From: Spongiibacter tropicus DSM 19543
GTDB lineage: Bacteria > Pseudomonadota > Gammaproteobacteria > Pseudomonadales > Spongiibacteraceae
Direction of reading: 5' to 3'
Assembly (NCBI RefSeq): GCF_000420325.1
Contig: NZ_ATUS01000006.1
Span: forward strand, 126,501-190,500
DNA length: 64,000 nt
Part shown: positions 23,741 through 31,135 of the stretch, piece after piece
Layout: every line of letters starts with the position of its first letter
Position numbering within the stretch: position 1 is the first letter of the stretch
Program-made: the position numbers and the translations under genes
The notes under the pieces: generated by a model
What the model was told of the DNA's origin: nothing
Database searches by the model: none
What the model saw: the letters and a program-made list of their open reading frames with translations, nothing else

Positions 23741-24043
23741 TCAGTCAGCCCCTGCGGTGGTTCCGACTTCTACCCAGCCCTTGATGCCATCGATATAAAC
23801 AAAACGGGCGTTCAATGCGCTGACATCCCGCAGGTCGCCGTGGCGCGGCGGGTCGTAGCTCTCCAGTCCTTCCAGTGCCAGGCTGCTGGCCATGCTGGGT
23901 TTAGGATTCAGCTCGGCGGGAAGCGTATTGAGGTGAAGTTCTTCCTCGCTCCATATCTCACCCTGGCGTTCAACGGGTTTGTTGGCGTGTTGGTCGGCAA
24001 ACACAAAGACTGCGGCAGTGCCCGCCATTTTTTTGTAGTTCAC
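23741..24043 (-). CDS. Small protein of unknown function
   Basis: The 100-residue protein begins MNYKKMAGTAAVFVFADQHA and ends GWVEVGTTAGAD. There is no signal peptide, membrane segment or known motif; it is acidic, with several Pro and Leu. The start is GTG at 24043, preceded by a strong GGGAGGAG six bases upstream. A candidate FNR/Anr box lies 58 bases upstream of the start, so expression at low oxygen is possible. I do not recognise the family. Confidence 0.65.
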   Translation of the reverse strand: MNYKKMAGTAAVFVFADQHANKPVERQGEIWSEEELHLNTLPAELNPKPSMASSLALEGLESYDPPRHGDLRDVSALNARFVYIDGIKGWVEVGTTAGAD

Positions 24044-24100
24044 AGTTGCTCCTCCCTTGCAGGTATTACGTCACTGTAGAACGCGGCTTGAGGGAGGGCG

Positions 24101-24114
24101 CTGATTTGGATCAA
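24101..24114. promoter_or_regulatory. Candidate FNR/Anr box
   Basis: CTGATTTGGATCAA matches the consensus TTGAT-N4-ATCAA at 9 of 10 fixed positions. It lies between the small protein gene (minus, start 24043) and the GST gene (plus, start 24280); its distance fits the minus-strand gene better. Confidence 0.5.
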
Positions 24115-24279
24115 GCGCGGGTCAGCCTTGTCGCGCTTATCGGTATCGAGTCCGGGGTTGTCCCTGGCGAGAGAGAATTGTCCGCAGGCACATCGCTGTG
24201 ACGCGTGACCGCCGTACATGTCTCGCTACTGTGTTAAAAAGGCCGATACCGGCTATGCAGCGAATGCCCAAGAGGAGCT

Positions 24280-25209
24280 ATGACAATGACAGATGCGTTT
24301 ATTTTGCACCACTACGACCGCTCGCCTTACGCGGAGAAAGTGCGGTTGATGTTTGGTGTGACCCATAGCGAGTGGCAGTCGCTGTTGTCGCCGCCGTGGC
24401 CACCCCGGCCGAATGTTGACCCGCTGGCGGGAGGATATCGCCGCATTCCTGTTGCGCAGTGCGGTGCGGATATTTTCTGCGATTCGGCAGTGATTGCCGA
24501 GGAAGTCGCGCAGCGCACGGCTTGTCAGGCGCTGTCGCCCTATGGATTGAATGACGCGGACCAGTCGCTCGTATCACTGGCGGAAGGTGAGGCGTTCTTC
24601 TCGGCGATTGTGGCGGTGCCCAAGTTGCGTGCGCTGACAACGATGTTGATGGCCTTCGGCCCTTTCGGGGTCAGCCGTTTTATGAAAGACCGGGCGAGCC
24701 TGCTAAAAGGCGGGAAAGTCAGTCGCGTAACCCCTGAACGTGCCAAAGAGGTGTTAAGCGAGCTGTTTTCGGCAATGGCGTCGCGCTTGCAGCATCAGGA
24801 CTGGCTGAGTGGTGATGCGCCGTCCATCGTGGACCTGTCGGTATACCACCCACTCTGGTTGCACGCGAACGTCAGCCGCCGCGCGCTGGTGGCACCCTCC
24901 GTTGTGACGGCGTGGTTTGCGCGTGTCGCGGAGATTGGACAGGGTCAGCGCCGGGAGATCTCTCAAGGTGAGGCCTTTGCCGCCGCCCGCGATGCGGAGC
25001 CTGTGGCCGTGCCGACCAGTATCGACGACTTGCCGGTAGCATTGGGCACAACGGTAAACGTGGCGCCAGAGGATTACGGCCTGGTGCCGGTCAGCGGAGA
25101 GTTGGCCGCTGTCACTGATACACGGATTATTGTTGCCCGCGACACACCGCAGTTCGGGCGTCTGCATGTGCATTTTCCGCGCAAGAACTATTCGATTACG
25201 CCCCGCTGA
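24280..25209 (+). CDS. Glutathione S-transferase family protein
   Basis: The 309-residue protein has an N-terminal thioredoxin-like GST domain (FILHHYDRSPYAEKVRLMFG; Ser/Tyr near residue 14 in the usual glutathione-contact position, then the cis-Pro equivalent in YRRIPVAQ and the SAVIAEEVAQR stretch). The C-terminal half is helical (WLSGDAPSIVDLSVYHPLWL), with an extra tail of about 90 residues that reads as a small beta-rich domain (GTTVNVAPEDYGLVPVSGEL). It probably conjugates or reduces a small molecule in the cytoplasm. AGAGGAG lies just before ATG 24280. The tail is unusual for simple GSTs but occurs in large GST-like proteins. Confidence 0.8.
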   Translation: MTMTDAFILHHYDRSPYAEKVRLMFGVTHSEWQSLLSPPWPPRPNVDPLAGGYRRIPVAQCGADIFCDSAVIAEEVAQRTACQALSPYGLNDADQSLVSLAEGEAFFSAIVAVPKLRALTTMLMAFGPFGVSRFMKDRASLLKGGKVSRVTPERAKEVLSELFSAMASRLQHQDWLSGDAPSIVDLSVYHPLWLHANVSRRALVAPSVVTAWFARVAEIGQGQRREISQGEAFAAARDAEPVAVPTSIDDLPVALGTTVNVAPEDYGLVPVSGELAAVTDTRIIVARDTPQFGRLHVHFPRKNYSITPR

Positions 25210-25238
25210 GTCAGCTTTTCACTCAGCAGCCTCCGGGC

Positions 25239-25269
25239 TTCGCGTGCCCCCACGGCGAGGGCACGCGAA
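25239..25269. terminator. Strong hairpin between convergent GST and comEA genes
   Basis: TTCGCGTGCCC pairs perfectly with GGGCACGCGAA (11 bp, 9-base loop) in the 72-bp gap. There is no clear T-run on either side, so it is a weak intrinsic or bidirectional terminator candidate. Confidence 0.45.
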
Positions 25270-25281
25270 ACCCGCAGCACG

Positions 25282-25575
25282 CTATTTTTTGCTTGCGGAG
25301 CTTGAGCCCAGCTCGATCATCGCCGCGTTATCTTCCAACAGCTTGGGGCCGACGCCAGGAACGGCTAGCAGGGCCTCGCGGCTGGCAAACGGCCCGTTAG
25401 CCTCCCGGTAGCGCACAATGGCTTCGGCCCGTTTGGGGCCAATACCCTTGAGTTCGGTCAGCTCTTCTGCAGAGGCGCGGTTGACGTCGAGAGCGTGAGT
25501 AAAGCTGGCACCGCCCAGTAAGGCAATCATCAGGGTCAGCAGGGCAGTAATGCGTGTCAGGGAAAGAGTATGCAT
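25282..25575 (-). CDS. comEA: ComEA-type helix-hairpin-helix DNA-binding protein
   Basis: The 97-residue protein has a signal peptide (MHTLSLTRITALLTLMIALL, cleaved around THA) and then two helix-hairpin-helix motifs: VNRASAEELTELKGIGPKRA and FASREALLAVPGVGPKLLED. This is the short gammaproteobacterial ComEA form, a periplasmic DNA-binding protein linked to DNA uptake in competent species. The start at 25575 is where the signal peptide begins. No other competence gene is near. Confidence 0.85.
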   Translation of the reverse strand: MHTLSLTRITALLTLMIALLGGASFTHALDVNRASAEELTELKGIGPKRAEAIVRYREANGPFASREALLAVPGVGPKLLEDNAAMIELGSSSASKK

Positions 25576-25675
25576 GGCACAAGTCCTTTTGGTTTCACGA
25601 TAAAGTAGGGCGCCATCCGTTGGCGCCATTTCAGTCTAGCAGCAGTTCGTCGGAATGGCTTCCAGCATGCGGAAT

Positions 25676-25702
25676 AAAAAGGCCCGCACGGTGGCGGGCC
25701 TT
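25676..25702 (-). terminator. Rho-independent terminator of the pot operon
   Basis: On the minus strand, GGCCCGC and GCGGGCC form a 7-bp stem with a 6-base loop followed by a T run (AAAAA at 25676-25680 on the plus strand). It lies just after the potF stop. Confidence 0.8.
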
Positions 25703-25722
25703 CACGTTGGCGCTGGGGCGAC

Positions 25723-26793
25723 TTAGCGGACTTTTACCTCTGTCCACAAACGGCTGACCAATCGGCGCTCGCGGGATTTCTTGGCGGCGACGGTTTCCAG
25801 CTGCGCCAGTTGTTCTTCGCTGGGGAAGATCGCATTGATCGCGAGAATTTCCGGTTCGATAAACGGCTTGGCAGCGGCGTTGGGGTTGCCGGTGCCGACG
25901 ATGTTACTCAGCTCAGCCGCGTTTTCCGGGGCCAGCATGAAGTTGATGAACTGGTGGGCCAGTTCCGGGCTGCGGGCCTTCTTGGGGATGACCATATTGT
26001 CCAGTGCCAGCACCGCGCCTTGTTTGGGAAGCACAAAGCCAACGCTGAAGTCGCGCTGGGCATCGGCCGCGTCAGCGCGTGCCTGGAACATGTCGCTGGA
26101 ATAGCCGTGGGCTACCCAGATATTGCCGACGGTCAATTCCTTGATGTAGCTCGATGAGTTGAACGCCGCCCAGTAGGGTTTTGCTTTGAGAATGACCTGC
26201 TGGGCCTCTTTCAGGTGCGCTTCGTTGTTGTCATTAATCGAGTAGCCCAGGTATTTCAGGGCGGCAGCGAACAGTTCTTCCGAATCGTCCATCACCGTGA
26301 CCTTGCCTTTGATCTTGCTGAGCACAGTGGGATCAAAGATCACCGACCAGTCGCTGGGGTCGATGCCCAGCTCGGCCAGCTTTTGCTCGTTATAGCCCAC
26401 CAGCGTGGTGGTGAAGGCATAGGGCAGCGAGTACACATTGCCGGGATCGTAGGCTTTGTTCATAAAGCCGGGTGATAAATTGCCGATGCGGTCCAGTTTG
26501 CTCTTGTCCAACGGCAGCAGAAAGCCCTGGGCAATCAGCGCTTCAACCGCATTCTGGGTCGGGATGACAATGTCGTAGTCGCCGCCGCCAGCCAGTAGCT
26601 TGGCCATCATTTCCTCCGTGGCGGAAAAATAGTCCTGCACCACGGTGCAGCCGCACTGGGACTCAAAGCGGGCGACGGTTTCGTCGGCGATATAGTCGTT
26701 CCAGTTAAACAGGTGAAGGGTTTTGTCGGCGGCCGAAACCGGCACCGCGACGACGGACAGACTGAACAGCAGAGAGCGCAGCAGGGATTTCAC
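25723..26793 (-). CDS. potF: Polyamine ABC transporter, periplasmic binding protein
   Basis: The 356-residue PotD/PotF-type protein has a signal peptide (MKSLLRSLLFSLSVVAVPVS) and the mature start ADKTLHLFNWNDYIADETVARF. The ligand pocket shows FNWNDYI, YDIVIPTQNAV and LPYAFTTTLVGYN as in putrescine-binding proteins. It binds a polyamine, probably putrescine or spermidine, in the periplasm and delivers it to PotH/PotI. It is the last gene of the potG-potH-potI-potF operon (minus strand), 16 bp after potI. Confidence 0.9.
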   Translation of the reverse strand: MKSLLRSLLFSLSVVAVPVSAADKTLHLFNWNDYIADETVARFESQCGCTVVQDYFSATEEMMAKLLAGGGDYDIVIPTQNAVEALIAQGFLLPLDKSKLDRIGNLSPGFMNKAYDPGNVYSLPYAFTTTLVGYNEQKLAELGIDPSDWSVIFDPTVLSKIKGKVTVMDDSEELFAAALKYLGYSINDNNEAHLKEAQQVILKAKPYWAAFNSSSYIKELTVGNIWVAHGYSSDMFQARADAADAQRDFSVGFVLPKQGAVLALDNMVIPKKARSPELAHQFINFMLAPENAAELSNIVGTGNPNAAAKPFIEPEILAINAIFPSEEQLAQLETVAAKKSRERRLVSRLWTEVKVR

Positions 26794-26809
26794 GGTGTGT
26801 ATCCTCGGG

Positions 26810-27577
26810 TTAGCTTCGCAGCGTTTGCGGCGAAAAGCGGGAAAGCGCGGTGATCAGAATCAGCGTCAACAGCATCAGCAGTGTCGATACCGCATTAACT
26901 TCGGGCGTGACCGCAATCTTGACCATGGAGTAAATCTCCAGGGGCAGGGTTGAGCTGCCGACACCCGCAGTAAAAAAGGTCACAACAAAATCGTCGATAG
27001 AGAGCGTGAACGCCATCATCATGCCGGCGATAATGCCGGGCATCAGCAGTGGAAGGGTAATCAGGCGGAAGCTTTGCAGCGGTGTGGCGCCCAGGTCCCG
27101 GGCGGCCTCAATCAGGCTGTCGTCCATGCCCGCCATGCGCGACTGCACTGCCAGCGCAACAAAACCAATGCTGAAGCTGACGTGGGCGAGGATAATCGAC
27201 ACCATACCCAGGCTGATATTCATCAGCATGAACATCAGCAGCAAGCTCACGCCAATCAGAATATCGGGCATCGCCACCGGGCCGAGTACCAGTGCCGACA
27301 GCCACTTTTGCCGGAAGCGGTGAATGGCAATGCCCGCCAGCGTGCCCAGAATGCCGGCCAACAGCGCGCTAACTGTGGCAATAATCAGCGAGTTCATCGC
27401 CGCTTTCAGCATGGCGGGATTATCGAAAAGCTGTTCATACCATTTCAGGGTGAAGCCCACCCACTCGGCGTTGAGCTTGGAATCATTGAAGCTGAACAGC
27501 ACGACCACCATCAGCGGCAGATACAAAAAGGCATAGACCATCAGGGTGGCGCTGACCAGCAGAGCATTGTGTTTCAT
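26810..27577 (-). CDS. potI: Polyamine ABC transporter permease PotI
   Basis: The 255-residue inner-membrane permease has about six hydrophobic segments. The EAA loop that meets the ATPase is at ESRMAGMDDSL-type position: SLIEAARDLGATPLQSFRLI, followed by TLPLLMPGI. It has a PotC/PotI N-terminus (LMVYAFLYLPLMVVVLFSFND). It forms the channel together with PotH, whose stop overlaps its start by one base. Confidence 0.9.
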   Translation of the reverse strand: MKHNALLVSATLMVYAFLYLPLMVVVLFSFNDSKLNAEWVGFTLKWYEQLFDNPAMLKAAMNSLIIATVSALLAGILGTLAGIAIHRFRQKWLSALVLGPVAMPDILIGVSLLLMFMLMNISLGMVSIILAHVSFSIGFVALAVQSRMAGMDDSLIEAARDLGATPLQSFRLITLPLLMPGIIAGMMMAFTLSIDDFVVTFFTAGVGSSTLPLEIYSMVKIAVTPEVNAVSTLLMLLTLILITALSRFSPQTLRS

Positions 27578-28479
27578 CAGCGCGCCTCCTTGCCGCCCGA
27601 GGCCTTGCCCGCGCGGCCGGCTACCAGCACCAGCAGGAGGGTAAAGGCGGTCAGCACCAGCGACAGCACACTGCCAAAGGGCCAGTCACGGGCCTCGACA
27701 AACTGCTGCTTGATGACATTGCCGATCATAATGCCCTCGGTGCCGCCGAGCAGGTCGGGGATGGCGAACATGCCGAGGGAGGGAATGAATACCAGCACGC
27801 TGCCCGCATAGAGGCCGGGCAAGCTCAGTGGCCAGGTGATTTTCCAGAAGCACTGGTGGCGACTGGCGCCCAGATCGCGGGCGGCATCGAGCAGCGCTGG
27901 ATCGTGTTTTTCCAGATTGGCGTACAGCGGCAACACCATAAAGGGCAGGTGGACATACACCAGGCAGGTGATAACGGCGGTGCTGCTGAACATCAGGTTG
28001 ACGGTGGGCAGGCCGACGCTTTCCAGCAGGGTGTTAAGGGCGACAGTGAGGGCGCCCTGGGGGCTGAAAATAATCATCCAGGCGTAGATGCGCACCAGAA
28101 AGTTGCTCCAGAACGGCAGAATCACCAGCAGCAGGAGCAGGTCGCGGTATTTCTTGGGACTGCGGGCGATGGTCAGTGCCAGGGGGTAGGCCATCACGGC
28201 GCAGATGGCGGTGGTCAGCAAGGCAAAGCCCAGCGACTTGATCAACAGGCTGAGGTAAATGGTGGACTCGAACAGTCGCGCCCAGTTTTCGGTGGTGAGG
28301 TCAAAACTCAGCGCGCCATCGTCCAGGTAATACCAGGGCGCGAGACCGCCATAGTCGCCGGGATACCGGAAAGAAGCCAACAGCATCATGAGCGTCGGCA
28401 GTGCGAAAAACAGCAGCAAATAGGCCGCCGGGGGCAGCGACAGCAGGGCGCGCCCCAGCTTGGCAGAAAGGTTCTTCAC
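27577..28479 (-). CDS. potH: Polyamine ABC transporter permease PotH
   Basis: The 300-residue inner-membrane permease has six to seven hydrophobic segments and the EAA-type loop LLDAARDLGASRHQCFWKIT. GTG at 28479 is chosen as the start (protein VKNLSAKLGRALLSLPPAAY), because it follows the potG stop by one base and the longer reading frame upstream overlaps potG with non-family residues. It works with PotI as the membrane pore for polyamine import. Confidence 0.88.
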   Translation of the reverse strand: MKNLSAKLGRALLSLPPAAYLLLFFALPTLMMLLASFRYPGDYGGLAPWYYLDDGALSFDLTTENWARLFESTIYLSLLIKSLGFALLTTAICAVMAYPLALTIARSPKKYRDLLLLLVILPFWSNFLVRIYAWMIIFSPQGALTVALNTLLESVGLPTVNLMFSSTAVITCLVYVHLPFMVLPLYANLEKHDPALLDAARDLGASRHQCFWKITWPLSLPGLYAGSVLVFIPSLGMFAIPDLLGGTEGIMIGNVIKQQFVEARDWPFGSVLSLVLTAFTLLLVLVAGRAGKASGGKEAR

Positions 28480-28480
28480 G

Positions 28481-29560
28481 CTAGCGCACCAGGTGTCCGG
28501 CGTCGTAACGCCAGCACAGTTCAACGGTATCACCGGGCTCAAACAGGCGGGTGCGGCCGGGAGCGCTGTTGGCCAGCAGCGCCTCAATACGCACACCGTC
28601 AGCTTCAATGATGTACACCGTGACGTCGCCCAGGTAGAGCATGTCGTGCACCTCGCCGCGCACATGGAATTCGTCGTCGCCGCATTGCAGTTCTCGTGCC
28701 AGACGGATTTTCTCCGGGCGGAGTGTCAGCGCGCAGGCATCGCCGGGCAGAAAGTCGATTTCCTCGTTGGTGGGCACGGTCATCTCGCCGAGCCCCGCCA
28801 GCGCAATACGCACTCGTTCACCGTCTTGTTCGATGACCTTGCCGTCGAGCAGATTGCACTGGCCGATAAAATCCGCCACAAAACGGTTATCCGGGCAGCT
28901 GTACAGTACGGAGGGCTCGTCGACCTGACTGATTTCGCCATGCTCCATCACCGCTATGCGATGTGACAGCGCCAGCGCTTCGCCCTGATCGTGGGTGACA
29001 TACACAAAGGTGATGCCGACCTCTTTCTGCAAGTTGATCAGCTCAATCTGCATTTGCTCGCGCAGTTTGGCGTCCAGCGCGGACAGCGGCTCGTCGAGCA
29101 GCAGCAGGCGTGGACGATTGACCAGTGCTCTTGCTATCGCAATCCGTTGGCGCTGGCCGCCAGAGAGGGCGTCGGGGAAGCGGCTGCCGGCGTCGGGCAA
29201 ACGTACATCCTCCAGCACTTCAGCAACGCGCTGGCGAATCTCGGTTTCGTTGCAGCCAGCCATCCGCAGGGGGAAGGCGATGTTGTCGGCCACCGTCATG
29301 TGGGGGAACAGCGCGTAGCTCTGGAAGACGGTGTGCACCGGGCGCTGCTCCGGCGGCAGACTCAGCAGCGAGCGGCCATCAAGCAGAATATCGCCGCTGT
29401 CGGGTTGCTCAAAACCGGCGATGCTGCGCAGCAGCGTGGTCTTGCCGCAGCCGGAGGGGCCGAGCAGAGTAAAAAACTCCCCGGCCTCGACATGCAGGCT
29501 TACGCAGTTCAGCGCCTGGTAATCGCCAAAGCGCCGTGAAACATCGACGATTTCTAACAC
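28481..29560 (-). CDS. potG: Polyamine ABC transporter ATP-binding protein PotG
   Basis: The 359-residue ATPase has a Walker A GPSGCGKTT at residues 34-42, a Q-loop (VFQSYALFPHMT), the signature LSGGQRQRIAIARAL, a Walker B LLLLDEPLSALD, an H-loop YVTHDQ and a C-terminal TOBE domain (VRGEVHDMLYLGDVTVYII). GTG 29560 is preferred over the upstream ATG at 29626, because the family starts at LEIVDVSRRFG and a GGAG lies before the GTG. It energises polyamine import and is the first gene of the operon. Confidence 0.9.
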   Translation of the reverse strand: MLEIVDVSRRFGDYQALNCVSLHVEAGEFFTLLGPSGCGKTTLLRSIAGFEQPDSGDILLDGRSLLSLPPEQRPVHTVFQSYALFPHMTVADNIAFPLRMAGCNETEIRQRVAEVLEDVRLPDAGSRFPDALSGGQRQRIAIARALVNRPRLLLLDEPLSALDAKLREQMQIELINLQKEVGITFVYVTHDQGEALALSHRIAVMEHGEISQVDEPSVLYSCPDNRFVADFIGQCNLLDGKVIEQDGERVRIALAGLGEMTVPTNEEIDFLPGDACALTLRPEKIRLARELQCGDDEFHVRGEVHDMLYLGDVTVYIIEADGVRIEALLANSAPGRTRLFEPGDTVELCWRYDAGHLVR

Positions 29561-29724
29561 GCCGGAACTCTCCACAAAAACGTGAAAAAACGGCGCTAAT
29601 GTCGGGCTATATGGCGGCGCAGTCAATCCTTGAGGGGCGAAAAAATTCCAACATTTTTGCCACTTTTGCGCACTGCCTCATCACGGCGCATGGGCGCTGC
29701 GCGCGCGGCATGGCGTGCGGCCGC

Positions 29725-29750
29725 AAAGCCCGCTAAAATAGCGGGCTTTT
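29725..29750 (+). terminator. Terminator-like hairpin in the argG leader
   Basis: AAAGCCCGCTA and TAGCGGGCTTT form an 11-bp perfect stem with a 3-base AAA loop and a TTTT tail, 46 bp before the argG start. The genes on both sides diverge, so no obvious upstream gene needs terminating. It may be an attenuator or the end of a small RNA. Confidence 0.6.
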
Positions 29751-29795
29751 CCCACCCTGCGGCACTGGGCGCGCAGGTGTTTTTCGGAGTGTGTT

Positions 29796-31022
29796 ATGTC
29801 GGATATCAACAAGGTTGTACTGGCCTATTCGGGTGGCCTGGACACCTCGGTCATCGTCAAGTGGTTGCAGGAAACCTATCAGTGTGAAGTGGTGACGTTT
29901 ACCGCTGATATTGGTCAGGGCGAGGAAGTGGAACCGGCGCGCGCCAAAGCCCAGGCGCTGGGCGTGAAAGAAATCTACATCGATGATCTTCGCGAAGAGT
30001 ATGTGCGAGATTTTGTTTTTCCGATGTTCCGCAGCAACGCGATTTATGAGGGTGAGTACCTGCTGGGTACGTCGATTGCCCGTCCGCTGATTGCCAAGCG
30101 ACTGATCGAGATTGCCAACGAGACCGGCGCCGATGCCATCTCCCACGGCGCGACAGGCAAGGGCAACGACCAGGTGCGCTTCGAACTGGGCGCCTATTCG
30201 CTGAAGCCCGGCATTAAAGTGATTGCGCCCTGGCGCGAGTGGGATCTGACTTCCCGCGAGACCCTGATGGCGTACTGCGAACAGCACCAGATTCCGGTCG
30301 ATTTCTCCAACAAAAAGAAGAAGTCGCCGTACTCCATGGACGCCAACCTGCTGCACATTTCTTACGAAGGCGGCAATCTGGAAGATCCGTACTGGGAGCC
30401 GGAAGAAGACATGTGGCGCTGGAGCGTCAGCCCCGAAGCGGCTCCCGACAAGCCCACATACATTGAGCTGGGTTATCAGAACGGCGATCCGGTAACGCTG
30501 AACGGCGAGGCGCTGAGCCCGGCCACTATGCTGGCCACACTGAACAAGCTGGCCGGTGACAATGGCATTGGCCGTCTGGACCTGGTTGAAAACCGCTACG
30601 TGGGCATGAAGTCGCGCGGCTGTTATGAAACCCCCGGCGGCACCATTATGCTTAAGGCCCACCGCGCCATTGAGTCGATCACGCTGGACCGCGAAGCGGC
30701 CCACCTGAAAGACGAGCTGATGCCGCGTTACGCCAAGCTAGTGTATAACGGTTACTGGTTCAGCCCGGAGCGCCGTATGCTGCAGGCGGCCATCGACGAG
30801 TCGCAGGGTTTCGTGAACGGCACCGTACGCCTGAAACTCTATAAGGGGAATGTGGTCGTAGTAGGTCGCAAGTCAGACAACTCCCTGTTCGACGAGGCGA
30901 TTGCCACCTTTGAAGATGATGCGGGCGCCTACGATCAGAAAGACGCCGAAGGCTTCATCAAACTGAACGCACTGCGTCTGCGCATCGCCGCAAACAAAGG
31001 CCGCTCGCAGCTCTCAGGCTGA
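29796..31022 (+). CDS. argG: Argininosuccinate synthase
   Basis: The 408-residue protein joins citrulline and aspartate with ATP to form argininosuccinate, the penultimate arginine step. The ATP pyrophosphatase loop is at the N-terminus ([18 protein letters not shown]), followed by the conserved [33 protein letters not shown] and [15 protein letters not shown] blocks. Length and order are those of the common short bacterial type. GGAG-type Shine-Dalgarno (cggagtg) precedes ATG 29796. It stands alone, with a hairpin upstream and a strong terminator downstream. Confidence 0.97.
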   Translation: MSDINKVVLAYSGGLDTSVIVKWLQETYQCEVVTFTADIGQGEEVEPARAKAQALGVKEIYIDDLREEYVRDFVFPMFRSNAIYEGEYLLGTSIARPLIAKRLIEIANETGADAISHGATGKGNDQVRFELGAYSLKPGIKVIAPWREWDLTSRETLMAYCEQHQIPVDFSNKKKKSPYSMDANLLHISYEGGNLEDPYWEPEEDMWRWSVSPEAAPDKPTYIELGYQNGDPVTLNGEALSPATMLATLNKLAGDNGIGRLDLVENRYVGMKSRGCYETPGGTIMLKAHRAIESITLDREAAHLKDELMPRYAKLVYNGYWFSPERRMLQAAIDESQGFVNGTVRLKLYKGNVVVVGRKSDNSLFDEAIATFEDDAGAYDQKDAEGFIKLNALRLRIAANKGRSQLSG

Positions 31023-31026
31023 GTGG

Positions 31027-31060
31027 CAGTAAAAAGGGGGCCGTGGCCCCCTTTTTACTG
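31027..31060. terminator. Long bidirectional terminator after argG
   Basis: CAGTAAAAAGGGGGCC pairs with GGCCCCCTTTTTACTG, a 16-bp perfect stem with a 2-base spacer at the tip, containing its own A and T runs. It works on paper in both directions. Confidence 0.9.
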
Positions 31061-31135
31061 CGATGGCGAGTCCATAACACAACAAGAACATTCAGGGTGG
31101 CTGAGCAGCCGCCTTTCAATATCGGGATCGAGTGC

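Noticed and set aside
25239-25269. 11-bp perfect stem as a possible attachment or integration site
   Set aside because: It lies in a normal convergent gap with no recombinase nearby; a terminator-like role is simpler.
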